NCBI GenBank assembly: GCA_016933535.1
Contig: JAFGAS010000072.1
Location: 65,410 to 129,409, forward strand
Reading direction: 5' to 3'
DNA length: 64,000 bases
Source of the DNA: Candidatus Zymogenaceae bacterium
Lineage (GTDB): Bacteria > Desulfobacterota > Zymogenia > Zymogenales > Zymogenaceae
A program made the translations under genes and the position numbers. Below the pieces are notes generated by a model. The model ran no database searches and had not been told where the DNA came from. It worked only from the letters and a program-made list of their open reading frames with translations. Positions 8,592 to 17,025 of this stretch are shown here, one piece after another; the first letter of the stretch is position 1; the number at the start of each line of letters is the position of its first letter.

Positions 8592-8909
8592 ATGTTTGAG
8601 ATATTTATTTCCAACTTCTATGGAACGATCGGCACCTTCCTGGGTGGATGGTGCGGCGGCTACTACGGCGGCCACGGTTATGGCATGATGGGAGGCTTCT
8701 GGCCTTTGGGCATGCTGTTTACGGGGATATTCTGGATTGCTGTTATCGCCATGGCCGTATGGGCGATCGGGCGCCTGACCGCCGGCCGAAGAGCGGCCCA
8801 TGCACCGGCGGAATCGCACACCGACATTCTCAAGCGGCGCCTGGCCGCGGGTGAGATCACTACGGACGAATTTTCCAGGCTCAAAAAGACGATCGAAGAA
8901 AAGGAATAG
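8592..8909 (+). CDS. Gly/Tyr-rich membrane protein with C-terminal SHOCT domain
   Basis: A 105-aa protein. Residues about 15-40 are rich in Gly, Tyr and Trp (GGWCGGYYGGHGYGMMGG), followed by a transmembrane helix (LFTGIFWIAVIAMAVWAIG) and a SHOCT motif (DILKRRLAAGEITTDEF). The ribosome-binding site is AAAGGAGAA. It lies 45 bases after the other SHOCT gene and directly before the broken cupredoxin gene. The His, Met and Cys in the glycine-rich part could bind metal, but that is a guess. Paralogous to the preceding gene only in the SHOCT part. Confidence 0.8.
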   Translation: MFEIFISNFYGTIGTFLGGWCGGYYGGHGYGMMGGFWPLGMLFTGIFWIAVIAMAVWAIGRLTAGRRAAHAPAESHTDILKRRLAAGEITTDEFSRLKKTIEEKE

Positions 8910-8917
8910 GCGGTCCC

Positions 8918-9193
8918 GAACCATCCGGGGTCTTCCCATACCCTAACACCTACGACCCCGGCACTATCACCGTGCACGAGAGACAGGAGGTTATCCTGAA
9001 TATCACGGCGGGCGACAAAAAAAAAGGGTTTCAAGCTCGATGCGTACAACATCAAGGTGACCCTCCCGCCGGGAGAGGTCACAACCATCACGTTCGTTGC
9101 CGATAAGACCGGCGAATTTCCCTTCGCGTGTTCGGTTTTCTGTGGGCCCGGGCTTTTTAACATGAAAGGTATGCTCAAGGTCGTCAAACCGTA
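8918..9193 (+). pseudogene. Frameshifted cupredoxin-like (CuA-type) gene remnant
   Basis: Two reading frames joined at a run of nine A (9007-9015) together encode a cupredoxin. The first gives ...YDPGTITVHERQEVILNITAGD and the second GFKLDAYNIKVTLPPGE...FACSVFCGPGLFNMKG...VVKP, ending in TAG at 9191. Removing one A restores a single frame. The C-terminal CSVFC and NMKG are the Cys and Met copper ligands of the CuA/plastocyanin-like group. The usual histidines (HGF, and GH before xxM) are replaced by Lys and Leu. No start codon or signal peptide is present upstream before the preceding gene's stop. It could be a decayed gene, an assembly error in the A-run, or a product of slippage. Confidence 0.6.
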
Positions 9194-9223
9194 GCCCTGA
9201 TCCGACCCATAAGAGCATCTCCC

Positions 9224-9254
9224 CGTGGGGATTTCGGCCTTTCCGAAATCCCCA
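9224..9254 (+). terminator. Strong 13-bp hairpin, terminator-like
   Basis: A perfect 13-bp stem (GTGGGGATTTCGG with its complement) around a five-base CCTTT loop lies 30 bases past the cupredoxin stop. The tail is C/T-rich rather than a pure T-tract. It probably ends the SHOCT transcript. Confidence 0.6.
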
Positions 9255-9592
9255 CCTTCATCTCCCCCATCGGCACAAATAAACCGTGGCGTGCCGACAC
9301 CCGGTGTGGTATAGTCAGTATGTCACACGGCAGGCTGGTGGGAAAACTTGCTGTAATTGCCCGGTTATCGGCCGATGTCCGGTCGCCCGTTTTTACGGAC
9401 TGCTGTTTCGTAATCGGTCACCGTCGTATCTCCACCGGCTGCCCGTGCAAGACGAATCTTTGATATTCGGTATGTGTGATGGGGGCGTGCGTACCGGAAG
9501 CCGGGAAATCCTTAACACCGGGATAAATTAGAAGGGCTGCCGGTGAAGGAATCCCATCCCCGCAACAAGTCCCCTGTCCGGGAGCGACGACC
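9255..9592. other. Intergenic stretch without a recognisable gene
   Basis: About 340 bases between the hairpin and the small membrane ORF. Open frames here have no domain-like sequence or ribosome-binding site. The G/C-rich text has several short self-complementary pieces but no riboswitch consensus that I could match. Confidence 0.5.
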
Positions 9593-9727
9593 ATGTATGA
9601 CAGCCTCTTTAAAACGGCCGCCCTCCTTATTATCCTCTACGCAGTCTACCATCTGATACGGCTCATCAGGAACATCATCGAGGCCAGTAAAAAAGTCGAT
9701 AAAGAGAAGGAACAGAAAAATAACTGA
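9593..9727 (+). CDS. Predicted 44-aa single-span membrane protein
   Basis: A short open frame starting MYDSLFKTAALLIILYAVYH. It has one hydrophobic helix (residues 8-24), followed by an amphipathic stretch and a strongly charged tail (KKVDKEKEQKNN). A GGGAGCGA-like site precedes the ATG. The clean membrane-helix-plus-charged-tail design, within a stretch that otherwise has no gene, is the evidence for coding; no homologue is recognised. Function unknown. Confidence 0.5.
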   Translation: MYDSLFKTAALLIILYAVYHLIRLIRNIIEASKKVDKEKEQKNN

Positions 9728-10149
9728 AGCGGCACGCCGGAAGATTGCAGCCGCCGTCCGGAAACCGTTTATTGCTCCTTCTTGTTTGTGCGTGAGGACA
9801 CGATCCTTTGATAAAATGGCGGGATCTCTCTTCGGGGCGGTAATCCTGTCTCGGCGATAGACGGTTCCGTCCCCGCCTTTGTGATGGATATCCTTTCGGT
9901 CCACACGCGCCGATACGATAGTATCGGCGCCCTGCCGCTCGACGCCCACATCCAGGCCGGCGGCAATCCCGGGACCGGGTCGGACCGCCGCCCGTAAACG
10001 ATAATAATTCGATCGCACCGACTTTACAGCGGCTTGTTTTTATGGTAGATTTATCGACGGCTGCCGGGATTATTGTCCCATTGAATTAATCATCAGGGGC
10101 CACGCGAATACAATTGAACCGCCGTATACAGAACAAAAGGAGAGACAGG
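9728..10149. other. Intergenic stretch without a recognisable gene
   Basis: About 420 bases. The minus-strand open frame crossing it has no domain-like content. The last 70 bases are AT-richer and presumably hold the promoter of the WG-repeat gene, though no clear -35/-10 pair was found. Confidence 0.45.
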
Positions 10150-11262
10150 GTGAAGTCACGAAACATGTGCGTGTCTATTTTCGTCATCGCGATTATCGTC
10201 ATGCTCGGGGCATATTCCTGCGGCAAGAAAGGTGCCCCGGGCCTTATGACGCCCGAGGCCGGGGTCCCCGGCGAAACGAAGAAGGTTTTTTCCTTCGCGG
10301 TCGAGCCGAAGTTCGACGCATGCCTGCCCTATTCCGAGGGAATGGCCGGCGTCTTCATCGACGGTCGATGGGGATTTATCGATAAGACCGGCGTAATGGT
10401 CGTGCCGCCCACCTACAGCGACGCCGCCCCGTTTCACGATGGAATGGCCGCCGTGGAGATGGATAACAAGTGGGGTTTTATCGATAAGACGGGAACGGTC
10501 GTCGTCTCACCCCGATATATTTACCCCTATAGACAGGGGCCTCCCTATCGCTTTTCCGAAGGGCTTGCCGCCGTCTATACCGACGGAATGTGGGGATACA
10601 TAGATAAAACCGGCAATCTCGCCATCGGTGCCCGGTATAATTCGGCCGGCCCTTTCACCGAAGGCCTGGCGCTCGTGAATAAGGACGGAAACGACGTCTT
10701 CATCGACAAGACCGGCAAGACCATCATCGAGCCGAAATGCACCTGGGCCCTTGACTTTTCCGAGGGTCTGGCGGCCGTCAACGTCGGCGATAAGATCGGC
10801 TTTATCGACAAGACCGGCAAGACCGTCATCGGGCCGACCTTTGAAATAAACAAGGAACTGCCCTCCTTTCCCCCGATTTTCTCCAACGGCCTGGTTCAAA
10901 TGAGGGTGGGAGAGAAATTCGGCTACGTCGATACGAGCGGCAAGCTCGTCATCGATGCCAAATACGATTTTGCCGGACCCTTTTCTGAGGGACTCGCCCC
11001 CGTTATCACCGACAGCAAGAAATCCGAGGTTGGGTTCATAGACAAGACCGGCGCCATGATTATCGATCCGCAGTTTTTCGACGCCGGTAACTTCGCGCAA
11101 GGCCTGGCCGCCGTGCAGGTCGGCGAAAAGTGGGGGTTCGTCGACAAGACCGGCGCCATGGTCATCGAGCCGCAATTCGACCTGGCATGGGGATTTTCCG
11201 AGGGCCTGGCCCGTGTCAAGGTCGATCGAAAATGGGGGTATATCACCAATCCGTTACCGTAA
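10150..11262 (+). CDS. WG-repeat lipoprotein
   Basis: A 370-aa predicted lipoprotein. The N-terminal hydrophobic segment ends in LGAYSC, with Cys24 as the likely lipidated residue. The rest is about nine WG (KWG leptospira) repeats of roughly 35-45 residues, each built around F-x-E-G-L-A-x-V followed by W/V-G-F-I-D-K-T-G. Such repeats probably form a beta-propeller-like solenoid; the molecular role is unknown. The GTG start at 10150 is preferred to an upstream TTG because AAGGAGAG lies seven bases before it. It is a single-gene unit closed by a good terminator at 11300. The near-identical GFIDKTG units make this stretch prone to recombination in repeat number. Confidence 0.85.
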   Translation: MKSRNMCVSIFVIAIIVMLGAYSCGKKGAPGLMTPEAGVPGETKKVFSFAVEPKFDACLPYSEGMAGVFIDGRWGFIDKTGVMVVPPTYSDAAPFHDGMAAVEMDNKWGFIDKTGTVVVSPRYIYPYRQGPPYRFSEGLAAVYTDGMWGYIDKTGNLAIGARYNSAGPFTEGLALVNKDGNDVFIDKTGKTIIEPKCTWALDFSEGLAAVNVGDKIGFIDKTGKTVIGPTFEINKELPSFPPIFSNGLVQMRVGEKFGYVDTSGKLVIDAKYDFAGPFSEGLAPVITDSKKSEVGFIDKTGAMIIDPQFFDAGNFAQGLAAVQVGEKWGFVDKTGAMVIEPQFDLAWGFSEGLARVKVDRKWGYITNPLP

Positions 11263-11299
11263 CATCCGCCGATCCGTATAACCGGTCGGTTCGTAGTTG

Positions 11300-11326
11300 G
11301 GGCTCGCCTATTGGCGGGCCCTTTTT
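11300..11326 (+). terminator. Intrinsic terminator after the WG-repeat gene
   Basis: A 9-bp stem GGGCTCGCC / GGCGGGCCC (one G-T pair) with a TATT loop and a run of five T. Confidence 0.85.
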
Positions 11327-11395
11327 AGTAATCCCGCCCCCCGAAGGACCGGCCCTCCAAAACGCGTCCCGTCTAAATCCAGGGGGTCTTTTCTG

Positions 11396-11404
11396 TGGTA
11401 TAAT
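11396..11404 (+). promoter_or_regulatory. Extended -10 promoter of the GAPDH gene
   Basis: TGG followed by TATAAT is an extended -10 element, 44 bases before the GAPDH start. No good -35 box is seen at the usual distance, which is common for extended -10 promoters. Confidence 0.55.
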
Positions 11405-11447
11405 AAGTATTATTATATATTCATTCACCCTTCAAGGAGGACCGAGT

Positions 11448-12452
11448 ATGAAACGGATCGCCATCAATGGACTGGGAAGAATCGGGAGGCTCGTTCTGCG
11501 AAACTTCATCGAGGCGCCACCCGACGATATAGAGATCGTGGCGGCAAATGATCTCACGCCGATGGACGACCTGGCATACCTCATGCGCTACGACTCGGTC
11601 CACGGCAGGTCGCCCTTCGAGGTAAAATTCGGCGAAGGCTTCCTGGACCTCGGGGGAAGGCGAATCACCGTTAGCCACGAAAAGGACCCCGCCAACCTCC
11701 CCTGGAAGGCCCTCGGGATCGACATCGTCCTGGAGTGCACCGGCGCCTTCCGCAAACGTGCGGACGCCGCCAAGCACATCGCCGCCGGGGCGTCCCGGGT
11801 CATTATCAGCGCCCCGTCCGAAGACGTCGATGGCACCTTCATCATCGGGGTCAACGAAAAGACCTATGATCCCGCAAAACACCACGTCATTTCCAACGCC
11901 TCCTGCACCACCAACTCCCTGGCCCCGACGGTAAAGGTCCTCAACGACACCTTCGGCGTGGAGTACCTCTTCGTGACCACGATCCACGCCTACACCTCCA
12001 GCCAGTCCCTCGTGGACAAGGCCGCACGAAAGATGAGAAGGGGCAGGGCCGCCGGAGTCTCGTTCATTCCCACGTCTACCGGCGCCGCCGACGCCACGGC
12101 CCTGGTCATTCCGGAATTGGCCGGCAGGATGAATGCCGTTGCCGTGCGGGCGCCCGTGCCCGACGGCTCGCTCACCGATATCGTCGCCGTACTTAAAAAG
12201 GACGTTACCGTCGAGTCTATTAACGGGACATTTAAGGCGGCGGCCGAGGGCCCCCTCGAGGGGATTCTGGCCTATTCCGAGGACGAGCTGGTCTCCGCGG
12301 ATATCATTGGGTGCCCCCATTCGGGCGTAATCGACAGCCTCTCCACGATGGTGATCATGAACCGGTTCGTCAAGCTCTTTGTCTGGTATGACAATGAGTA
12401 CGGCTATTCACACCGGATGCTCGACCTGGCACAGTATATATCACGGGCGTAA
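11448..12452 (+). CDS. gap: Glyceraldehyde-3-phosphate dehydrogenase, type I
   Basis: Glycolytic enzyme (334 aa) converting glyceraldehyde-3-phosphate, NAD+ and phosphate to 1,3-bisphosphoglycerate and NADH in the cytoplasm. The family signature ASCTTNSLAP holds the catalytic Cys153, and His180 in TTIHAYT is the base. Asn34-Asp35 after the second strand suggests NAD rather than NADP. The start is set by AAGGAGG eight bases upstream; the open frame extends further 5' only through the terminator of the preceding gene. It appears monocistronic. The triose phosphate expected from the aldolase at 45777 would enter the pathway here. Confidence 0.96.
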   Translation: MKRIAINGLGRIGRLVLRNFIEAPPDDIEIVAANDLTPMDDLAYLMRYDSVHGRSPFEVKFGEGFLDLGGRRITVSHEKDPANLPWKALGIDIVLECTGAFRKRADAAKHIAAGASRVIISAPSEDVDGTFIIGVNEKTYDPAKHHVISNASCTTNSLAPTVKVLNDTFGVEYLFVTTIHAYTSSQSLVDKAARKMRRGRAAGVSFIPTSTGAADATALVIPELAGRMNAVAVRAPVPDGSLTDIVAVLKKDVTVESINGTFKAAAEGPLEGILAYSEDELVSADIIGCPHSGVIDSLSTMVIMNRFVKLFVWYDNEYGYSHRMLDLAQYISRA

Positions 12453-12568
12453 CCGACCGGTAATCCGGCCCGTCTGCGGCCGCGCCGGACGATCGAGAGA
12501 TACCGATACCGGTTTCCTTTCACGGGAATCGGGTATTTCCGTCGAGTCGGCAGAAATTGGAGGTACCT

Positions 12569-14149
12569 ATGAATAGACTATATACGGCCGCCGCCGCGGC
12601 AGCGGTAATCCTGCTTCTTTCGCTTCCCGTTGCCTCCCATGCCGACCGGGGCATGATGACGATCTCCGCCGACCCGGATATCGTCCTTTCGGAAGGGGTT
12701 CAGCGCGCCCTGATCGCGTTTAACGGGACAGAAGAGATCCTCGTGCTTGCCACGGAGGTGACGGCCTCCACGCCGGCAAAGGTCCTCGAATTCATCCCCC
12801 TACCGTCGGTCCCGACGATCCGGGAGGCGCCGCCCGAGGTATTTGACCGCGCGATGTTCCTCATCGCCCGGCACGCCCCGGCGATCTCCAAGGGAACCGG
12901 CAAACGGGACGGCGGGGACACGCACGGCCAACCGCCCGACATCGAGGTGGTGAGTAAAACCGTCATCGGCCCCCACAGCCTCACGGTCGTAAAGGTCCAG
13001 AACGCCGAACACTTTGTCCAGTGGATCACGGACTTCTTCAACAACGAGGGTATCGATGCCGGGCCCGCAAAGGCCGCCCACATGAAGGATGTCGTGGGGG
13101 ACTACCTCGACCGGGGATTTACCTATTTCGTCTTTGACGTGGTATCGGTGGGCCCCGACGCGACCGGCATCGCCCCCCTGCTCTACCGCTTTCGGACCGA
13201 TTACCTCTATTATCCCCTTGAGATATCCTCCCGGATACCGGGAGCCACCCGAATCGACCTCTTTCTCGTGACCCCGGGAACACCGAAGAAGGCCGCCCTC
13301 CCCGACGGATTTACGATAGCGGATTATGTCTTCCCAAAAAACCCGTTTACCGGCGAAAAGGGCGCGCCATCGGTCCCCATCTCGGTCTCCCTGGACATGG
13401 CCGACCGCGTTACTTTGTCGCCGGCCGTCGCCGCGATGCTACCCGGATGGAACACGAAGACGCGCCTGACGGTGATCCGGTATGACGGCCCCGCGGCGGA
13501 CCTGTTCGGCGATCTGGTGCTGGACAGGGCCGATTTTAGGGACGCCGATTTCCGGTCGGTCGAAAATGCCCTCGGGGAAAGGAAGGTCGTCGCTGAGTAC
13601 GCTCCCGCGGGGACGGTAGACCTGGCGGTCACGCCCGTCGCCGGATCGCCGGCCCCGGCCGCCTCTGCCGACGGCTCTCACATCTATTACCTGCCCGGCA
13701 TGTTTTACTCGGTGCGCAAGGTAGAGCTTATGGCATCCTACTCGGCGCCGGCGGCCGCAGACGGCGATCCATCCACCCCGTTTGTCCTGGAATCGGGCAT
13801 GTCCTGGTCGATAGACCTGGGGCGGAGCCGGGAGATCGTCACCGTGGACATCCTGGCGGCGGTCCCGATCCCCGACAAGGATACGACTTTCACCTACGGG
13901 ATCAGGCTCGCGGCATCTGACACCGGGAAGTTTTCGGGAGAAGAAAAGATGGTGGGAAGCGGCATCATCGAGAGCTACACCGAAACCGACGACACCCACG
14001 ATGTCTCCGGCAGGGCTTCGCTCGTCCGCCTGACCGATAAGCCGATCCGTGCGCGCTATCTCAAGATCGAGTATGTCCCCTACGGCGCGTATAACGACAT
14101 GTACCTGTTTGAGGTAATGCCCTGGGGGAAGCAGGAGGAGGCGCCGTAA
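12569..14149 (+). CDS. Secreted DUF2330-like protein with C-terminal discoidin-like domain
   Basis: A 526-aa exported protein. A signal peptide (residues 1-25, ending SHA) is followed by about 300 residues resembling DUF2330 proteins: EGVQRALIAFNGTEEILVLATEV and the LEFIPLPSVP stretch are typical. The C-terminal 120 residues (WSIDLGRSREIVTVDI ... ARYLKIEYVPYG ... MYLFEVMPWG) look like an F5/8 type C (discoidin) beta-sandwich, often carbohydrate- or lipid-binding. The ATG at 12569 has GGAGG six bases upstream; an in-frame TTG at 12557 overlaps that site. The function is unknown, and the DUF2330 match is from memory of the family and is moderate. Confidence 0.65.
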   Translation: MNRLYTAAAAAAVILLLSLPVASHADRGMMTISADPDIVLSEGVQRALIAFNGTEEILVLATEVTASTPAKVLEFIPLPSVPTIREAPPEVFDRAMFLIARHAPAISKGTGKRDGGDTHGQPPDIEVVSKTVIGPHSLTVVKVQNAEHFVQWITDFFNNEGIDAGPAKAAHMKDVVGDYLDRGFTYFVFDVVSVGPDATGIAPLLYRFRTDYLYYPLEISSRIPGATRIDLFLVTPGTPKKAALPDGFTIADYVFPKNPFTGEKGAPSVPISVSLDMADRVTLSPAVAAMLPGWNTKTRLTVIRYDGPAADLFGDLVLDRADFRDADFRSVENALGERKVVAEYAPAGTVDLAVTPVAGSPAPAASADGSHIYYLPGMFYSVRKVELMASYSAPAAADGDPSTPFVLESGMSWSIDLGRSREIVTVDILAAVPIPDKDTTFTYGIRLAASDTGKFSGEEKMVGSGIIESYTETDDTHDVSGRASLVRLTDKPIRARYLKIEYVPYGAYNDMYLFEVMPWGKQEEAP

Positions 14150-14354
14150 GAGAGCACGTGCCGTTTACCGGGCACCCCCACGCCGTATACTTCCTGCCCG
14201 CCGGCCGCCCAGCTCCTCGAAGGGCCGCGTCGTCGTACCGTTTCGTCTTGATTTTTCGGACAGATCGGCTATGATGTAACCGCTGATGAAAGACCGGCGG
14301 CGGCGCCGTTTTTGCGCGCGTTCCGGTACTGTCTCGTTACTCACAGGAGGTAAT

Positions 14355-15044
14355 ATGTACTGGCACCTCATCCCGGTTCCGCTGGTCCTGGTGGTCATAG
14401 GAATTTACGGCGTCGCCCGCGCGAAGAACGACCTTAAACGGGTGGCGGTTGTCCAGCCGTTAGGCACGATCCTTACCATCGCGGTCTGCGCCCTCTCGCT
14501 GTTTACCCCGCACGCCGTCGTCGGATTTACCGTCTTTATCCTGGCGGGCCTGATCCTGGCGCTCATCGGCGACTTTCTCAACCTCGACATGACCGACCAG
14601 AAGGTCGTCATGGTGGGGCTCGTCATCTTCGTCTTTGCCTATCTCGTCTACGGGATCGGCATCGCGTTCTACAACGGCTTCGGCACGGTCGACCTCGTCC
14701 TCGCGGCCGTCTTCCTGGTGGTCCTGGTCGCCCTCATGGCCTATCTCTGGCCGGGCCTGGGGCCCATGAAGCTGCCGGTGATCATCTATTCCGTTATCTA
14801 CTGTTTCATGGTCAGCAGGGCCGTCTCAACCTTCTTCGGCGATTTCTTTTCCATGACCCAGGCGATCCTGTTGACCGCGGGTGCGTTCATGCTCTTTATC
14901 GGGGATATCCTGTTTGCGATCATATCGTACAAGAAGCCCGCTCCGCCCCGGTTCGTCGTATCCCTGAACCTGATCGGCCCCTGCCTGTACACCGGAGGTC
15001 AACTCCTCATCGCGCTTGCCCCTTCCTACTTTACCGGGGGATAG
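14355..15044 (+). CDS. YhhN family membrane protein (lysoplasmalogenase-like)
   Basis: A 229-aa integral membrane protein with about eight hydrophobic segments. It has the two hallmarks of the YhhN/TMEM86 family: LIGDFLNLD (Gly72-Asp73) and FIGDILFAI (Gly183-Asp184). Members hydrolyse the vinyl-ether bond of lysoplasmalogens, and plasmalogen lipids are found in many anaerobes, which fits this genome. The start is fixed by CAGGAGG four bases upstream of the ATG. It precedes an FGGY kinase gene by about 80 bases; no functional link is apparent. Catalytic aspartates are present, but bacterial family members with unknown activity exist. Confidence 0.75.
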   Translation: MYWHLIPVPLVLVVIGIYGVARAKNDLKRVAVVQPLGTILTIAVCALSLFTPHAVVGFTVFILAGLILALIGDFLNLDMTDQKVVMVGLVIFVFAYLVYGIGIAFYNGFGTVDLVLAAVFLVVLVALMAYLWPGLGPMKLPVIIYSVIYCFMVSRAVSTFFGDFFSMTQAILLTAGAFMLFIGDILFAIISYKKPAPPRFVVSLNLIGPCLYTGGQLLIALAPSYFTGG

Positions 15045-15126
15045 CGCGGGGCGGAATTCGGTTCGGCGGCGCGGCCCGCTCATAGGCCGCGCCTTTCATC
15101 GTCTTTTTATGACACGGAGATGCCCG

Positions 15127-16653
15127 ATGGCCCCTGCTGCCGACACCGCCCGCGACGGCGCTAAATCTATCGCCGTATTCGACGTGGGCAAGACCAACAA
15201 GAAGCTGCTCGTCTTTAACCACCGCCTGGACCTGGTCGACGAGGCCTACCACACGTTCGACCAGTACGAGAAGGACGGCGTGCAAATCGAGGCGGTCGAG
15301 GAGACCTCGGCATGGCTGATCGCCTCGCTTAAAGCAATGGCCCTCAAGCACGACATCGGGGCGGTCTCGGTCTCTACCCACGGGGCGGCGTTTGCCTGTG
15401 TGGATGCCGCCGGCAGGCTCGCCATGCCGGTGCTGTCGTATACCACCGATCCCGGGCCGGACTTCGTCTCCCGGTTCTCGGCCGAATACGGCGACCCGAT
15501 AACCCTGCAAAAAGATACCAAGACGCCCGACATGATTGCGCTTGGCTGCATGGCCAAGGGGATCGCGTTCGCGCGGGAGCGCTGGCCCCAGCAGTTCAAG
15601 AAGACGGCGGCAATCCTGCCGCTGCCCCAGTATTACGGGTTCGTCCTCACGGGCAATAAGGCCATCGACCCGACCAATGTCGGGTGCCACACCGCCTTCT
15701 GGAACTTCGAGAAAGCCGACTGGTCGCCGATCGTAGACCGGATGGGGCTCAGCGCGCTGTTTCCCGAAACGATATCCGATCCCTGGGCTGTGCTGGGCAC
15801 GCTGAAGCCCGACATCGCCCGCGAGACGGGGCTTTCCGAAGACACGGTGGTAACCGTCGGCATCCATGACTCCAACGCCTCGCTCCTTCCCTACCTGATC
15901 AAGCAAACGGAGCCGTTTGTCGTCAACTCTACGGGCACCGTCTCCGTCTCGCTTCGTCCCACCGCGGACGTCGCATTGCGTGACGAAGACCTCGGCAAGA
16001 TCGTCTATTACAACCTCTCGGCCTTCAAGACCCCGGTAAAGACGACGATCTTCATGGGGGGAATGGAGTTTGACACCTACATGGGCCTTCTCTCGACGAT
16101 CCACGGACAGGCTAAACACCCCCCGCTGGACAAACGCCTCATGGAGGATATCCTGGACCGCCGGAAGCTTTTCGTGCTGCCCTCGTTTATCCCCTTCGGG
16201 ATGTTTCCGGGATCTGCCGCCCGCGTCGTCCAGGGGGATACCGTCATACCCCTCGGGGAGCTGTTCGGAGGGAAGCATCCCTCGTTCTTCGGTGACTTCG
16301 CCACGGCCTATCACGTCCTGGTGTTGTCGGTGGCGCTCCAGGCCGAGGTGGCGCTTCGCGCGGTGGGGCTTTCCGACGGCATGCGGCTATTCATCGAGGG
16401 GGGGTTTGCCAAAAACGAGGTCTATACGCGGCTCCTTGCCGCGCTCTTTCTGAACTCTCCCACGGCCACCACGAACCTTGCCGAGGCCACGGCCTTCGGC
16501 GCGGCGCTGCTGGGCAAGGCCGCGCTCATGGGGACGACGCCCCGGGAGCTTTCGGACCTCTTTGAGATCGAGGCCCGCGAGGTCGCACCCGAGAGGTTTG
16601 AGGGCCTTGAGGGATACCGGGAACAGTTCCTGAAATTGGTGGAAGGAAGATAG
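15127..16653 (+). CDS. FGGY-family carbohydrate kinase
   Basis: A 508-aa sugar kinase of the FGGY (glycerol/xylulose/rhamnulose kinase) family, phosphorylating a sugar or polyol with ATP. The N-terminal phosphate loop is FDVGKTNKK, a form seen in rhamnulokinase/fuculokinase-like members rather than the DIGTT/S of xylulokinases. VSVSTHGAA is the substrate-side strand, NSTGT the second phosphate motif, and IEGGFAKNEVY the adenosine motif. The start at 15127 has CGGAG upstream; an ATG at 15109 lacks a site. It stands apart from any transporter or isomerase gene, so the substrate cannot be inferred from context. A T-rich terminator follows. Confidence 0.85.
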   Translation: MAPAADTARDGAKSIAVFDVGKTNKKLLVFNHRLDLVDEAYHTFDQYEKDGVQIEAVEETSAWLIASLKAMALKHDIGAVSVSTHGAAFACVDAAGRLAMPVLSYTTDPGPDFVSRFSAEYGDPITLQKDTKTPDMIALGCMAKGIAFARERWPQQFKKTAAILPLPQYYGFVLTGNKAIDPTNVGCHTAFWNFEKADWSPIVDRMGLSALFPETISDPWAVLGTLKPDIARETGLSEDTVVTVGIHDSNASLLPYLIKQTEPFVVNSTGTVSVSLRPTADVALRDEDLGKIVYYNLSAFKTPVKTTIFMGGMEFDTYMGLLSTIHGQAKHPPLDKRLMEDILDRRKLFVLPSFIPFGMFPGSAARVVQGDTVIPLGELFGGKHPSFFGDFATAYHVLVLSVALQAEVALRAVGLSDGMRLFIEGGFAKNEVYTRLLAALFLNSPTATTNLAEATAFGAALLGKAALMGTTPRELSDLFEIEAREVAPERFEGLEGYREQFLKLVEGR

Positions 16654-16663
16654 CCGGGATTGG

Positions 16664-16683
16664 GCAGCGGCCTGCTTTTTTTT
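16664..16683 (+). terminator. Terminator with short stem and eight T
   Basis: GCAG / CTGC around a CGGC loop followed by eight T, 10 bases past the kinase stop. The stem is short but the T-run is good. Confidence 0.45.
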
Positions 16684-16966
16684 GTTTCTCTGCATCCCGC
16701 AAAACGGCCCATTCCGCCCCGCGACACACTTCTCCTCCAAACCGAATCTCGTTGACCGTAAGGCTGATAATCGCAGTTTCCGACAGGCAATTCCTCGAAA
16801 GGGACCTCTTCATCCCGATCGGTAAAAGATTACAGCCTGCCGTGACGATAAGGTTGGGGCGATCCGTAGTCACCGGGACGCCCCTTTCGCACCTGCGCAT
16901 CCAACCCGACTTCTCCCACGGCACCTCGGGCATCCGCCCGCCCCTACCCTGCCCGATAGAATGTCG

Positions 16967-16995
16967 TTGCGCCCCCCGTTCCCGTATGATATAAG
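16967..16995 (+). promoter_or_regulatory. Possible promoter of the PP2C-like gene
   Basis: TTGCGC and TATAAG at 17-base spacing, ending 30 bases before the start codon. The -35 box is poor. The 16684-16966 stretch between terminator and promoter contains no supportable gene. Confidence 0.35.
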
Positions 16996-17025
16996 TAATA
17001 TTTTTGCAGGAGTTCCACCAAGCCG

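Noticed and set aside
9255-9560. Possible cobalamin or other riboswitch before the small ORF
   Set aside because: Some pieces recall riboswitch boxes, but the ordered consensus elements are missing and the downstream gene is not a vitamin gene.
9512-10018. Minus-strand frame of about 168 codons
   Set aside because: No domain-like content or start signal. It overlaps the better-supported small membrane ORF on the plus strand.
15031-16314. Minus-strand frame of about 427 codons opposite the FGGY kinase
   Set aside because: Antisense shadow with an Arg/Gly-rich nonsense composition; the kinase on the other strand has all family motifs.
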